Of a stretch of 64,000 nucleotides of DNA, positions 1-9,841 are shown piece by piece (the stretch's first letter is position 1; each line of letters starts with the position of its first letter). This DNA is from an uncultured Gammaproteobacteria bacterium (GTDB lineage Bacteria; Pseudomonadota; Gammaproteobacteria; Nitrosococcales; Methylophagaceae), in the NCBI GenBank assembly GCA_905181885.1, contig CAJIZI010000001.1, forward strand, positions 496,001 through 560,000, written 5' to 3'. A model generated the notes under the pieces. It was not told the DNA's origin and ran no database searches. It was given only the letters and a program-made list of their open reading frames with translations. The position numbers were made by a program, and so were the translations under genes.

Positions 1-640
1 ACACAAGAGCACCCTCCTGAACAATATCTTGAGCAAGAGCATACTGCTTTTCTGGGTAAACCCGATCCAGTCCCGAACCCATCACCGATAAAGTTTTACC
101 TTCCACTGCTAGAGCACCTTGATGAGCTGCAGAATTAATACCATCGCTCAATCCACTAGTAATAGTTAGCCCCCCATGCGCTAAAAACCGCGAAAACTCA
201 AACGCATTATCTCGGCCTAATCTTGAAGGATTTCGACTACCAACAATACCTAACTGCCATTCCGACAGGAGGCCTGCATCGCCTTGAACAAACAAAATAC
301 TCGGAGGATCTACAATCTCTTTCAGTAAAGGCGGATATCGCTCATCTTGAATGGTGACAATATGGCGATCAGGCTCCGCAAACCAGATCAGATCTTGCTC
401 TACAAGATCCCAGTTTGGTGCTAACAAAGATTGATAGCTACGGTCTGAAATGTTCTTCGCCGCTCTCGGGTTTTCAAATAACGATTGTAGACTGGGAAAT
501 TGCGCTAACAACCGCATAAACGTAATTGGTCCTACTCCAGGTGTTCGGTGTAAGGCTAACCAGCATGCTAATAACTTTTGATCGTCTGTAAAACGTTTCA
601 GAACAACACCTTTATCTAATAATTTAGCAAAATCACTCAA
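1..640 (-). CDS. dprA: DNA processing protein DprA (3' part beyond window)
   Basis: DprA binds single-stranded DNA and loads RecA during natural transformation. My translation of the minus strand gives about 213 residues with no internal stop. It has an N-terminal helical segment (WLALHRTPGVG), then the Rossmann-like DprA core with SGLSDGINSAAHQGAL and VMGSGLDRVYP, both family hallmarks. The C-terminal part lies before position 1. The frame has a TGA directly before a TTG codon at 638-640, so TTG is the most upstream start possible; no clear ribosome site precedes it, so the start is uncertain. It is divergent from the cytochrome/def/fmt genes, a common gammaproteobacterial arrangement. Confidence 0.9.
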   Translation of the reverse strand, partial: MSDFAKLLDKGVVLKRFTDDQKLLACWLALHRTPGVGPITFMRLLAQFPSLQSLFENPRAAKNISDRSYQSLLAPNWDLVEQDLIWFAEPDRHIVTIQDERYPPLLKEIVDPPSILFVQGDAGLLSEWQLGIVGSRNPSRLGRDNAFEFSRFLAHGGLTITSGLSDGINSAAHQGALAVEGKTLSVMGSGLDRVYPEKQYALAQDIVQEGALV

Positions 641-820
641 TCATGGATCGTCAATATAAGACTAAACACAATTAAAGACTATCGCAATCCTCATAGTCTC
701 CAAACTACTCACTTGCCTGAACTTTATGGGTGGCTTGATAAAACGTTAAGTCAAGAGCACAGCATGATATACTGACGAATAATTATTAATTTAATAACAA
801 AGTCTAAGGTGGAGATCTAA

Positions 821-1138
821 ATGAAACATATTGCCTATACATTCCTAGGATTGGCTGCTCTTTTTGGCGCCAACGTAACTCTAGCTGCTGGTGATGCCGC
901 AGCAGGAGCAGGAAAAGCAGCAAGTTGTGCAGCCTGCCACGGAGCTAATGGTCAGGCAGCTGTACCTGTTTATCCTAGCCTTGCAGGTCAAAATGAAGCT
1001 TACCTAGTTTCATCTCTGCAATCATATAAGAACAAACAGCGTAGTGGCGGGATGTCTGCCATTATGGAAATGCAAGCTGCGAACTTATCTGAGCAAGATA
1101 TTGAAGACTTAGCAGCCTACTACGCCGCAATGAGATAA
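821..1138 (+). CDS. Periplasmic class I cytochrome c (c553-like)
   Basis: A 105-residue protein with a cleavable signal peptide (residues 1-22, ending ..LAAG) and a single haem-binding motif CAACH at about residues 36-40. A Met-containing segment (GGMSAIM) in the second half probably supplies the axial ligand. It is the size of small soluble cytochromes c that shuttle electrons to terminal oxidases. A purine-rich ribosome site (ggtggag) lies 7-8 bases before the ATG. A strong hairpin terminator follows, so it is probably transcribed alone, separate from def. The electron partner cannot be told from sequence. Confidence 0.88.
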   Translation: MKHIAYTFLGLAALFGANVTLAAGDAAAGAGKAASCAACHGANGQAAVPVYPSLAGQNEAYLVSSLQSYKNKQRSGGMSAIMEMQAANLSEQDIEDLAAYYAAMR

Positions 1139-1163
1139 ATCTCTATGCAAATAATTTATCAAG

Positions 1164-1185
1164 GCGGCCAATTGGCCGCTTTTTT
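1164..1185 (+). terminator. Rho-independent terminator after the cytochrome c gene
   Basis: A 16-base perfect palindrome, gcggccaattggccgc, is followed directly by six T. Folded with an AATT loop it gives a six-pair GC-only stem, a textbook intrinsic terminator 26 bases after the cytochrome stop codon. Confidence 0.85.
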
Positions 1186-1290
1186 ATTTCAACTCGCGAT
1201 ACTTATCTATTCCAAACATTAGCAACAACTTATACAATGCTCTTATAATAGGAGAGATATCCATCACCACAGTCTGATCAGGTTATCAAT

Positions 1291-1800
1291 ATGGCGCTAA
1301 GACAAATACTTCACTTCCCAGATCCTCGCTTGCGGAAAAAGGCCGCGCCAGTTGCTAAGGTTACTGATGATATACGTCAGCTCGCAGATGATATGTTAGA
1401 AACTATGTATGCTGCACCCGGCATCGGTTTAGCCGCTACCCAAATTAATATCCAAAAACGCCTCGTTGTAATCGATATTTCTGAAGATAAATCTACGCCT
1501 TATGTATTTATCAATCCTGAAATAGTCGAAAAGGATGGTGAACGTGAGCACGAAGAAGGCTGCCTATCAGTGCCAGAAGCTTATGAGCTCGTTACACGTG
1601 CTGACACAGTTCGTGTCTCAGCTCTTGACCGAGAGGGCGCCCCTTTTGTGCTGGAAGCTGATGAATTACTAGCCACTTGCATCCAGCATGAAATAGACCA
1701 CCTTGATGGCAAACTCTTTGTAGACTATCTGAGCAATTTAAAACGTCAACGCATTAAAAAACGGCTCGAAAAACAACAAAAACAACAAGAACAAAACTAG
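1291..1800 (+). CDS. def: Peptide deformylase
   Basis: Removes the formyl group from the N-terminal methionine of new proteins; a cytoplasmic metalloenzyme. All three family motifs are present: GIGLAATQ (residues 44-51), EGCLS (about 90), whose Cys is a metal ligand, and HEIDH (about 133), with two His ligands and the catalytic Glu. At 169 residues it has the usual length. The C-terminus is a Lys/Gln-rich tail, common in gammaproteobacterial forms. fmt follows after only 7 bases, the standard def-fmt pair. Confidence 0.97.
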   Translation: MALRQILHFPDPRLRKKAAPVAKVTDDIRQLADDMLETMYAAPGIGLAATQINIQKRLVVIDISEDKSTPYVFINPEIVEKDGEREHEEGCLSVPEAYELVTRADTVRVSALDREGAPFVLEADELLATCIQHEIDHLDGKLFVDYLSNLKRQRIKKRLEKQQKQQEQN

Positions 1801-1807
1801 GGTTTCG

Positions 1808-2737
1808 ATGCGTATTATTTTTGCTGGCACACCAGACTTTGCCGCACATAACCTCAAAGTATTGTTAACAACTGATCATACTATTTGCGCCACCTACACA
1901 CAGCCTGATCGGCCTGCTGGACGAGGAAGGAAGCTCGCTACGAGCCCCGTTAAACAAGTAGCTCTGGACAACAACATTCCTGTTGAACAGCCAGAAAGCT
2001 TCAAGCAACAATCAGACAAAGACACCCTCATTGCTTATCAAGCAGACCTAATTATAGTAGTAGCTTATGGCTTAATCTTACCTCAAGCTGTTCTCGATGC
2101 CCCAACTCTTGGCTGCATTAACATTCACGCCTCATTATTGCCTCGTTGGCGAGGTGCCGCGCCAATCCAACGTGCCATCCTTGCTGGTGACAATAAAACA
2201 GGCGTTTGTATAATGCAAATGGAAGCCGGGCTAGATACTGGGCCAGTTCTCGCCCGGGCCCAATGTCCAATTTATAATGACGATACCGCTCAAAGATTAC
2301 ATGACCGGTTAGCGCAGCTCGGTGGAGAGACGCTGCTAAATTCATTGCCTAAACTTACGACATTACAAGCAGAAGCTGAAAGCCAACACCATGAGCTAAG
2401 CACCTATGCAAAAAAACTACACAAAACAGAAGCTAACATTGATTGGAAAAATACTGCTAAAGTCATAGTTAGACAAGTGCATGCCTTTAATCCATGGCCT
2501 GTCGCCCAGACAGAGTGGAAACAAAAAACATTTCGTGTTTGGTCTGCAGAAGAAGTAGATACCCCTCATTCCGCCGCCCCAGGCCAAGTAATAAAAGTCG
2601 ATAAAAATGGTATTGATATAGCGTGTGGGCAAGGTTCATTAAGAATGACGGAAGTCCAACTTGCTGGTAAACGAGCAATGCCCGTCAGTGACTTTCTAAA
2701 TGCTAACCTTTTGTCGACAGGTGAGCACCTTGGCTAA
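1808..2737 (+). CDS. fmt: Methionyl-tRNA formyltransferase
   Basis: Formylates the initiator Met-tRNA using 10-formyltetrahydrofolate. The N-terminal Rossmann domain opens with MRIIFAGTPDFAA. The catalytic region has the HASLLPRWRGAAPIQ loop, and the MEAGLDTGP segment follows. The C-terminal OB-like domain (from about residue 205) binds tRNA. Length (309) is normal. It lies 7 bases after def and overlaps the start region of rsmB, so the three genes are probably co-transcribed. Confidence 0.97.
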   Translation: MRIIFAGTPDFAAHNLKVLLTTDHTICATYTQPDRPAGRGRKLATSPVKQVALDNNIPVEQPESFKQQSDKDTLIAYQADLIIVVAYGLILPQAVLDAPTLGCINIHASLLPRWRGAAPIQRAILAGDNKTGVCIMQMEAGLDTGPVLARAQCPIYNDDTAQRLHDRLAQLGGETLLNSLPKLTTLQAEAESQHHELSTYAKKLHKTEANIDWKNTAKVIVRQVHAFNPWPVAQTEWKQKTFRVWSAEEVDTPHSAAPGQVIKVDKNGIDIACGQGSLRMTEVQLAGKRAMPVSDFLNANLLSTGEHLG

Positions 2738-4052
2738 AAGCAAAGTCATAAAAACAGCTCGTCCTGCCGCCGCAAGAGTGATTGGTGATATTCTGCGCCA
2801 TCGCCGATCATTAAACGGAGTTTTAAGAGCAGCCCTTCTCTCATTGCCAGAGAATGAAAGAGGATTATGCCAACAACTCTGCTATGGCGTAATGCGCTGG
2901 CATCCACAATTACAATCTATTGCCGATCAATTATTGTCCAAACCACTTAAAAATAAAGATAGTGACCTGCAAGCTCTATTGCTCTGTGGCCTATATCAAC
3001 TCCGAGCCATGCGCTTACCTGAGCATGCAGCCCTCTCTGAAACTGTTAATGGCTGTGCCGCACTAGGTAAACCTTGGGCGAAAGGTCTTATAAATGCTAG
3101 CCTTCGGAATTACCAACGAAATAAATCTAGTATAGATAACAAGGCTTTAGATAATAATGATGTTGCTACCTATGCACATCCAGACTGGCTCATTGAAAAG
3201 ATTAAACAAGACTGGCCTGAAACATGGCAACAAATCTTAGAAGCTAATAATGTGCAGCCACCCATGTTCCTTCGCGTGAACCAACAACAACAATCCCGGC
3301 AAGAATATCTAACCCGGCTAATACAGAATAACTTACCTGCTAATAATGTTGACCATTCCCCAGAAGCTCTTTTGCTTGACACACCCTGTGATGTCTACCT
3401 TCTTCCCGACTTCCGTACAGGGGCTGTCTCTGTCCAAGATGCCGCTGCACAACAAGTTGCAGCTATACTACAAATTAAGCCTCAACAACGTATTTTAGAT
3501 GCTTGTGCTGCGCCAGGCGGTAAGACATGTCACATTCTGGAAACAGAACCCTCAAATGAAGTTATCGCGCTCGACATTGATCCCGAGCGCCTGACACAAA
3601 TCAAGCAAAATACTGACCGCCTAGGCTTGCATGCAACATTAAAAACTGCTGATGCAGGCGACATTGACAGCTGGTGGGATGGCAAAAAGTTTGACCGAAT
3701 TCTGATTGATGCTCCATGCACTGGTTCCGGGGTCATTCGCCGTCATCCAGACATTAAAATTCTTCGTCGGCCTAGCGATGTAAATAGTTTAGTAAAAAAA
3801 CAACAACAGTTGCTTGAAAAATTATGGCCTTTACTCAACACTAATGGTTTACTGGTTTACACTACTTGCTCACTTTTAAAACAGGAGAATGAACATCAAG
3901 TAATGGATTTCTTAACCAAACATGCCGAAGCGGAAGAGCTGCTCATCACCCCAGCACCTGCCACAAGACGAGTTGCTGGATATCAGCGCCTGCCCGGGGA
4001 CAATACTTTAGATGGTTTTTACTATGCATGCCTACGCCATCGCCAAGCATAA
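2730..4052 (+). CDS. rsmB: 16S rRNA m5C967 methyltransferase RsmB (Sun/Fmu)
   Basis: Methylates C967 of 16S rRNA with S-adenosylmethionine. An N-terminal NusB-like RNA-binding domain (about residues 10-140) is followed by the methyltransferase domain. That domain shows DACAAPGGK (SAM binding), DAPCTGSGVIRRHPDIK with one catalytic Cys, and TTCSLLKQENE with the second. The frame is open from ATG 2700, but an AGGTGAG ribosome site at 2719-2725 fits TTG 2730 best (6-base spacing, giving MAKSKVIK); GTG 2721 is also possible. The start overlaps the end of fmt. Confidence 0.93.
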   Translation: MAKSKVIKTARPAAARVIGDILRHRRSLNGVLRAALLSLPENERGLCQQLCYGVMRWHPQLQSIADQLLSKPLKNKDSDLQALLLCGLYQLRAMRLPEHAALSETVNGCAALGKPWAKGLINASLRNYQRNKSSIDNKALDNNDVATYAHPDWLIEKIKQDWPETWQQILEANNVQPPMFLRVNQQQQSRQEYLTRLIQNNLPANNVDHSPEALLLDTPCDVYLLPDFRTGAVSVQDAAAQQVAAILQIKPQQRILDACAAPGGKTCHILETEPSNEVIALDIDPERLTQIKQNTDRLGLHATLKTADAGDIDSWWDGKKFDRILIDAPCTGSGVIRRHPDIKILRRPSDVNSLVKKQQQLLEKLWPLLNTNGLLVYTTCSLLKQENEHQVMDFLTKHAEAEELLITPAPATRRVAGYQRLPGDNTLDGFYYACLRHRQA

Positions 4053-4590
4053 TCTAATAAGCTTAAGTTTATTACTCTTAAGCCTGACAGCTGAGGGAGC
4101 TGAGCACATTAGCGTTTCTTATGCACAAATCACAAAGACTGGCCCAGCTTATAACTTAAATGCAACGATCCATTACCCCTTATCCCCTCGCATTATAGAA
4201 GCAATAGATCATGGCGTACCTATTACATTTTATCAAGAGTTTCAGCTTCTTGAGCCCTTCAACATGTATTGGCTGTGGCAACAGAATAAATGGTCAACAA
4301 CTGTTCACTATCAACTGCGCTACCATGCCCTGTCAAAACAATATATTTTACTATCGATGGGCACTTTACAAAGGCGAAGTTTCCCTTCGTTAGATACCGC
4401 GCTTGATGAGCTCGGTAAAATTGAAGATCTGAACTTGCCTCTCAAACATCTTATAAATAGCAGCAACCTTACATTACAAATTCGCAGTGGCGTTGATATA
4501 CATGCTCTCCCAACACCAATGAGGCTCGGCGCTTTGATTTCGGATAAATGGCAAATCAAAAGCCCCTGGGTCAATGCCACATGGCCATGA
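4012..4590 (+). CDS. DUF4390 family protein, putative exported
   Basis: Matches the DUF4390 family, which in many gammaproteobacteria sits exactly between rsmB and an NtrY-type kinase, as here. A hydrophobic N-terminal segment (about residues 16-30) looks like a signal peptide, suggesting an exported protein. The body is beta-rich with aromatic-rich stretches (MYWLWQQNKW). The function is unknown. The start overlaps the end of rsmB; ATG 4024 is a plausible alternative to ATG 4012. The stop codon overlaps the next gene's ATG (ATGA at 4587-4590), implying translational coupling with the kinase. Confidence 0.8.
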   Translation: MVFTMHAYAIAKHNLISLSLLLLSLTAEGAEHISVSYAQITKTGPAYNLNATIHYPLSPRIIEAIDHGVPITFYQEFQLLEPFNMYWLWQQNKWSTTVHYQLRYHALSKQYILLSMGTLQRRSFPSLDTALDELGKIEDLNLPLKHLINSSNLTLQIRSGVDIHALPTPMRLGALISDKWQIKSPWVNATWP

Positions 4591-6743
4591 ACTTCATCAA
4601 ACGCTTCAGTTCTAGCCCCGTGCCTTATTATGCACTTGGTTTGCTTCTCCTTGCATTAGCTTATCTACTTAGCGCGGCCACGCAAGACAGTTCCAAGCTT
4701 AATGACATTTTTTATATTATCTTCGGCCTAGGTCTCTCTGCTCTCGTATTGCTGATAGGTATACTCATCCGAGATCTGCACCGCCTTTATCGAGACTTTA
4801 AAAACAAGAAGCCGGGGTCAAGGCTGACTATCCGACTAGTCAGCCTCTTTGTTTTATTAATTTTAGTCTCCACTACTATTGTTTATAGCTTTTCGGTGCA
4901 ATTCCTCCATCGAGGAATTGATAGTTGGTTTGATGTTAAAATAGAACAAGCGCTAGATGATGCTCTCGAGCTTAGCCGAACCGCTCTTGGCATAAGAGTC
5001 CGCACCTTGTTACGACAAACAAGGATGATGTCTGGAGTGCTGAGTGAAGTTCCAGTGTCCGAGTTTAATACAAACCTTCGTGATTTGACTCAACTCAGTG
5101 GCGCAGTTGAGCTAAGCGTCTGGACAATGGAAGGTCAACTGGTTACATCTAGCATACAAAACCCTAATATTATTGTTCCAAACCGACCCAATGAAGCTAT
5201 ATTTAGACAACTTAAACAACAAGAAGATTATATCGGTTTAGACCCCAGTGATGATGAACGTCTGCGGCTCCGTGCGGCGGTTCGAATACCCTCTCAGGAA
5301 ATAGAGTCTGAACAAAAGATGTTGCACGTACTTTTCCCGGTCAATGAACGCCTCAGTTCGCTCGGAAAAACAGTCGAGGATGCATACACCCAATACAAAG
5401 AACTGAGTTATTTGAGAAAACCTTTAGTCAGCGTTTTCACCTTAACACTAACCTTGATAGTACTCCTTACAGTCCTCGCATCTATCTGGTTTGCCATCTG
5501 GATATCGAGAAGAATCGTCCATCCCTTACAAGCACTGGCCGATGGCACACAGTCCGTTGCTTCAGGAAATTATAATACTCAGTTAACCACCACAGGACAT
5601 GATGAAATAGGCTTTCTCGTCCGATCTTTTAATCAAATGACCTTTCGCCTCACCGATGCCCGCGATGCAACTGAACTTAGCCATCTCAAACTAGAAGAAC
5701 AAACTAATTACTTAGGGGCGGTGCTTGGCAGCCTCTCCAGCGGTGTCATTACGATAGATCAGCAAAACTCACTCAAAACAGCCAATATTGCTAGCAGTGA
5801 AATTCTTAACATCGACTTAAGCCCACATCTAGAACGTCCATTTGATAAGCTGGAAACTCAGCATCAACACTTGCAAAGCTTTGTTCAAATACTTTCCAAG
5901 GCTCTCGCCAATAAAACTAGCTGGCAACATCAGATAGAATTGCACGCTGAACTTCAGCGACAAACACTGATGTGCCGGGGTACACCCCTCCCAAATAATG
6001 CTGGGTGGGTTATTGTCTTCGATGATGTAACTTCACTCATTCAAGCCCAGCGAGACATCGCTTGGGGGGAAGTTGCTAGACGTCTTGCCCACGAAATAAA
6101 GAACCCCTTAACTCCCATTCAACTATCTGCTGAAAGGTTACAGTCAAAATACATGCCGTTGTTGCCTCCAGATCAAACCGACCTCCTTCGTAAACTTACG
6201 AAGACAATCATTCAACAAGTCGATGCAATGAAAGATATGGTCAATGATTTCTCTGATTACGCTAAGAGCCCAAGTATTCACTTGGACTCGCTTCCTCTAG
6301 ATACCTTGATTCACGAAGTCATTACTCTTTACCAAAGTAACAGCAAACACACCATCACCTTAAAGCAAGAGATGGCGTTGGTACTAAAGTTAGATAGTAA
6401 TCGCTTTCGACAGGTTCTTCATAACCTAATTAAGAATGCTATAGATGCCAGCGAAGAAGCCGATATGCCCGTCACGATTGACATCGGTTATAGTATTATC
6501 CAAAAGGCAACTATAGATTGGGTAGAACTTACAGTTCGTGATTATGGCCCCGGTATTCCGGATGATATGATGAATGTGTTATTTGAACCATATGCTACCA
6601 GCAAAATTAGTGGAACAGGGCTTGGGCTTGCTATTGTGAAAAAAATTGTCGATGAACATCAAGGAACAGTTCGAGCAAAAAACCATGATCCACATGGCAC
6701 CTGTATAATAATTCAAATACCGCTAAAGAGAGTCGCACCTTGA
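4581..6743 (+). CDS. ntrY: NtrY-type membrane sensor histidine kinase
   Basis: Sensor of a two-component system. Domains in order: N-terminal membrane segments, a periplasmic domain, a further membrane segment near residues 280-305, HAMP, a PAS domain, HisKA with the phospho-accepting His in AHEIKNPLTP (about residue 504), and HATPase_c with N box NLIKNAIDAS, G1 DYGPGIPDD and G2 GTGLGLAIV. The overall plan matches NtrY. The longest open frame begins at 4548; 4581 or 4587 is favoured because 4587 makes an ATGA overlap with the DUF4390 gene. The stop overlaps the partner regulator. The signal sensed is not visible. Confidence 0.9.
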   Translation: MAMNFIKRFSSSPVPYYALGLLLLALAYLLSAATQDSSKLNDIFYIIFGLGLSALVLLIGILIRDLHRLYRDFKNKKPGSRLTIRLVSLFVLLILVSTTIVYSFSVQFLHRGIDSWFDVKIEQALDDALELSRTALGIRVRTLLRQTRMMSGVLSEVPVSEFNTNLRDLTQLSGAVELSVWTMEGQLVTSSIQNPNIIVPNRPNEAIFRQLKQQEDYIGLDPSDDERLRLRAAVRIPSQEIESEQKMLHVLFPVNERLSSLGKTVEDAYTQYKELSYLRKPLVSVFTLTLTLIVLLTVLASIWFAIWISRRIVHPLQALADGTQSVASGNYNTQLTTTGHDEIGFLVRSFNQMTFRLTDARDATELSHLKLEEQTNYLGAVLGSLSSGVITIDQQNSLKTANIASSEILNIDLSPHLERPFDKLETQHQHLQSFVQILSKALANKTSWQHQIELHAELQRQTLMCRGTPLPNNAGWVIVFDDVTSLIQAQRDIAWGEVARRLAHEIKNPLTPIQLSAERLQSKYMPLLPPDQTDLLRKLTKTIIQQVDAMKDMVNDFSDYAKSPSIHLDSLPLDTLIHEVITLYQSNSKHTITLKQEMALVLKLDSNRFRQVLHNLIKNAIDASEEADMPVTIDIGYSIIQKATIDWVELTVRDYGPGIPDDMMNVLFEPYATSKISGTGLGLAIVKKIVDEHQGTVRAKNHDPHGTCIIIQIPLKRVAP

Positions 6744-8014
6744 GCACACTAGATAAACCATACATTTTAGTTGTAGACGACGAGCCAGCCATTCGTGAGT
6801 TGATCCAGGATATTCTTCAAGACGAGGGTTATCAAGTGACTACAGCTGCTGATGGCAATACTGCACGAGCCTGCCTCACCCTTCGCATGCCTCAGCTAGT
6901 GCTTCTAGATATCTGGATGCCCGATATCGATGGTATAAGCTTACTACGCGAATTTAAGCAGCAAGAACCTGGCCTCCCTATTGTAATGATGTCTGGGCAT
7001 GGCACCATAGAGTCAGCTGTTGAAGCAACTCGCCTAGGGGCTAGCGATTTTATAGAAAAACCTCTCTCTACCGCCAAATTGCTTCGCGGTGTCGAAACAG
7101 CCATTGCCAGCCAACTCAAGCTCGCTTCCTCAAAAAAACATTTAGCCCAAGAACCCGTAGGTAAAAGCCCAGAAGCGGCTTTATTACGGAAGCAAGCTCA
7201 GCGTGTTGCCAAATACAATATGCCTATCTTGCTTATAGGTGAGCCTGGTAGTGGAAAAAGATGTTATGCACGCTACCTCCACTCTTTAGGTGCTTTTTCA
7301 GAAGGTAAGTTTATTGAATTATCACCCGAAAGCTTCCCTGTTGACAGCCTAAGGTTCGCCGCACTTGCCGACCATAACTGTCTCTATTTAAACAACCTTT
7401 CTAAGCTAGACAGCAAGGCACAGGCCTTACTACTTCATATGCTAGAAAATGACAAAGTAAATCAGTCCCAACTTATTTTTGCAGGCCAAGAAACGTTAGA
7501 AGGCGCTGTCACTAATGGCACTTTTAGTGAAACACTTCTTTATAAACTTAACAGCATTACACTTTTCATTCCTAGGCTGTCAGACCATATTGAAGATACC
7601 CCTGAGCTTATTCATCATTTCGTCGACCAGCATACAACTGAGAACCAATTACCTTATCGCCATTTTAGTGTCGCAGCCCAAAACAGACTAAGAAACTATA
7701 CATGGCCCGGCAATATTCTAGAGTTAAAAAATATCATTCAGCGCTTACTTCTGCTTGGTGACAATGATGAAATTAATGAAGCCGATGTGGATCAAGCGCT
7801 AACGCCCTCTAAAGAAAGCCAAAAAAACAGCAATACCATTAACTACCAACTCCCACTAAGAGAAGCTCGCGAGCAATTTGAGCGTATTTACTTACTATAT
7901 AAATTGCAGCAAACTGCAGGTAATGTCGGTAAAGCGGCAAAGCTAGCAGGAATGGAGCGCACGCACTTATACCGTAAACTTCGCTCGTTAGATATCGACG
8001 CCAAACAGACTTAA
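6740..8014 (+). CDS. ntrX: NtrX-type response regulator with degenerate sigma54-ATPase domain
   Basis: Cognate regulator of the preceding kinase (4-base overlap). The receiver domain has the acidic pair DDE at 13-15, the phospho-Asp in LLDIWMP (Asp57) and the Lys of EKPLS. The central AAA+ domain keeps a P-loop (GEPGSGK, 167-173). The sigma54-contacting GAFTGA loop is not in its usual place: only GAFSEG occurs, immediately after the P-loop helix. The Walker B acidic pair is replaced by Asn-Asn (LYLNNL, 215-220). A Fis-type helix-turn-helix ends the protein ([21 protein letters not shown]). It probably binds DNA under phosphorylation control but is unlikely to drive sigma54 promoters. Confidence 0.88.
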   Translation: MSTLDKPYILVVDDEPAIRELIQDILQDEGYQVTTAADGNTARACLTLRMPQLVLLDIWMPDIDGISLLREFKQQEPGLPIVMMSGHGTIESAVEATRLGASDFIEKPLSTAKLLRGVETAIASQLKLASSKKHLAQEPVGKSPEAALLRKQAQRVAKYNMPILLIGEPGSGKRCYARYLHSLGAFSEGKFIELSPESFPVDSLRFAALADHNCLYLNNLSKLDSKAQALLLHMLENDKVNQSQLIFAGQETLEGAVTNGTFSETLLYKLNSITLFIPRLSDHIEDTPELIHHFVDQHTTENQLPYRHFSVAAQNRLRNYTWPGNILELKNIIQRLLLLGDNDEINEADVDQALTPSKESQKNSNTINYQLPLREAREQFERIYLLYKLQQTAGNVGKAAKLAGMERTHLYRKLRSLDIDAKQT

Positions 8015-8022
8015 GGACCAAT

Positions 8023-9396
8023 ATGAAAATTCTTATTCTCGGTGCAGGTCAAGTGGGCTCCTCTGTCGCAGCTAGCCTTGCCCGCGAAGATGATGATATC
8101 ACCGTTGTCGATCAAAGTAGTGAGCTGCTAGAGCGTTTGCAAGATCATTATGATATTCGTACAGTTCAAGGAAAGGCTTCGCACCCAGAAGTCCTCACTA
8201 AAGCCGGTGCGGAAGATGCCGATTTAGTTCTTGCTGTTACCAATAGCGATGAGACGAATATCATTGCCTGCCAGATATGCCACCAGCTTTACAATACGCC
8301 AACAAAAATCGCTCGTATTAGAAGTTCTTCTTACCTCTCTACGCCAGAACTCTTTGGCCCCAGGGCCATCGCCGTTGACATGCTAATAAGCCCAGAACAA
8401 ATTGTCACCGATTATATAGAACGCTTAGTTAATCATCCCAATGCACTACAGGTACTGAACTTTGCTGATGGAAGAGTCCAGCTAGTTGCTGTCAAAGCGG
8501 TTTATGGAGGCCCCCTAGTCGGTAGCCCTTTAAAAGAACTTCGGCGCCATATTCCCAAAATAGACACCCGTGTAGCAGCAATCTTTCGGGATGGCAGCCC
8601 CATCATTCCCCAAGCTGAAACGATCATAGAAGTAGATGATGAAGTTTTTTTTATTGCCGCCAGAGAAGATACTCTTTCTGTTATGGCTGAATTAAGACGG
8701 CTCGACAAGCCCTACAAACGGATTCTTCTTGCTGGTGGCGGTAATATCGGAGCTAGGCTTGCAAAAGCCTTGGAAAATGATTATCAGGTCAAACTGATTG
8801 AATCCAATCCCGAGCGAGCAGCTGCATTATCTGAAGAATTGACCAACACTATTGTTCTCCTCGGCGACGTCGCTAATGAAGATCTATTAATCGAAGAAGA
8901 TATCGACAAAATTGACCTGTTCTGTGCACTAACGAACGATGATGAAGCCAATATCCTTTCTTCTATGTTGGCAAAAAGACTGGGAGCAAGAAAAGTATTA
9001 TCGCTAATCAACCGTGCCGCCTATGTCGACCTTGTAGAGAGCGGAAGTATCGACATTGCCTTATCACCACAACAAGCAACTATCGGTAGCTTGCTCGCAC
9101 ATATTCGGCGTGGTGATATTGTCGCAGTTCATTCACTCCGTCGTGGAGCAGCAGAAGCACTGGAGGCCATTGCCCATGGCGACAAAAACTCCTCTCTCGT
9201 TGTCGGCAGAACTATTCGCGACATTAAGTTGCCTCCAGGCACTACGATTGGTGCCATTGTCCGAGGAAAGCATGTCCTAATCTCTCATCATGACACTGTT
9301 ATAGAGGCTGGTGACCATATCATTCTTTTCCTGATAAACAAACGTTACATCACTGAAGTGGAACGTCTTTTCTCCGTCGGTGTTACCTTCTTTTAA
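8023..9396 (+). CDS. trkA: Trk potassium uptake system NAD-binding protein TrkA
   Basis: Peripheral regulator of the TrkH/TrkG potassium channel. Two tandem RCK modules are visible. Each begins with a Rossmann NAD(H)-binding motif ([10 protein letters not shown] near residue 7; [11 protein letters not shown] near residue 239) and is followed by a TrkA-C domain. At 457 residues it has the usual length of the two-module form. An AAGGA ribosome site precedes the ATG. The location downstream of rsmB and the two-component genes follows the common rsmB-trkA neighbourhood. trkH is not in the window. Confidence 0.97.
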   Translation: MKILILGAGQVGSSVAASLAREDDDITVVDQSSELLERLQDHYDIRTVQGKASHPEVLTKAGAEDADLVLAVTNSDETNIIACQICHQLYNTPTKIARIRSSSYLSTPELFGPRAIAVDMLISPEQIVTDYIERLVNHPNALQVLNFADGRVQLVAVKAVYGGPLVGSPLKELRRHIPKIDTRVAAIFRDGSPIIPQAETIIEVDDEVFFIAAREDTLSVMAELRRLDKPYKRILLAGGGNIGARLAKALENDYQVKLIESNPERAAALSEELTNTIVLLGDVANEDLLIEEDIDKIDLFCALTNDDEANILSSMLAKRLGARKVLSLINRAAYVDLVESGSIDIALSPQQATIGSLLAHIRRGDIVAVHSLRRGAAEALEAIAHGDKNSSLVVGRTIRDIKLPPGTTIGAIVRGKHVLISHHDTVIEAGDHIILFLINKRYITEVERLFSVGVTFF

Positions 9397-9421
9397 TGAT
9401 GAATAATCTGGTTTGGCACAC

Positions 9422-9841
9422 ATGAGTGAGCTTCGAACCTTTCTTGGCTTTGACTTTGGAATGAAAAATATCGGCGTAGCTGTCGGTCAAGAACTTACTA
9501 AAACTGCTAATCCTCTTACGGTAATAAAAGCTCGAGAAGGCATTCCAAATTGGGATCAAATAAAGACATTACTAGATCAGTGGAGTCCGCAACTACTTGT
9601 TGTTGGCTTACCTTTAAATATGGATGGCTCTGAGCAAGAAATGACAGCCGCAGCAAGACGGTTCGGTAACCGCCTAAATGGTCGCTTTCACATCCCTGTT
9701 GACTGGCAAGATGAACGCTTGACTACTTTCGAAGCGCTCGACCAACTTGGCATTCGCAGCAAAATGCAGTCTAATAAGCGAGAAGATGTTGACCGCATCT
9801 CAGCCCAACTCATTCTTCAATCATGGTTGAACCAGCAATGA
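9422..9841 (+). CDS. ruvX: Holliday junction resolvase-like RuvX (YqgF)
   Basis: Small RNase H-fold protein that acts as an endonuclease in 16S rRNA 5' maturation and/or junction resolution. The N-terminal strand LGFDFGMKNIGVAVG carries the first catalytic Asp. VVGLPLNMDGSEQ follows, and DWQDERLTT and REDVDRISAQ supply the remaining acidic residues. Start: the frame also opens at TTG 9413 (MAHMSEL), but ATG 9422 begins exactly at the family's usual N-terminus. The stop overlaps pyrR by ATGA (9838-9841), so it heads the pyr operon. Confidence 0.93.
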   Translation: MSELRTFLGFDFGMKNIGVAVGQELTKTANPLTVIKAREGIPNWDQIKTLLDQWSPQLLVVGLPLNMDGSEQEMTAAARRFGNRLNGRFHIPVDWQDERLTTFEALDQLGIRSKMQSNKREDVDRISAQLILQSWLNQQ

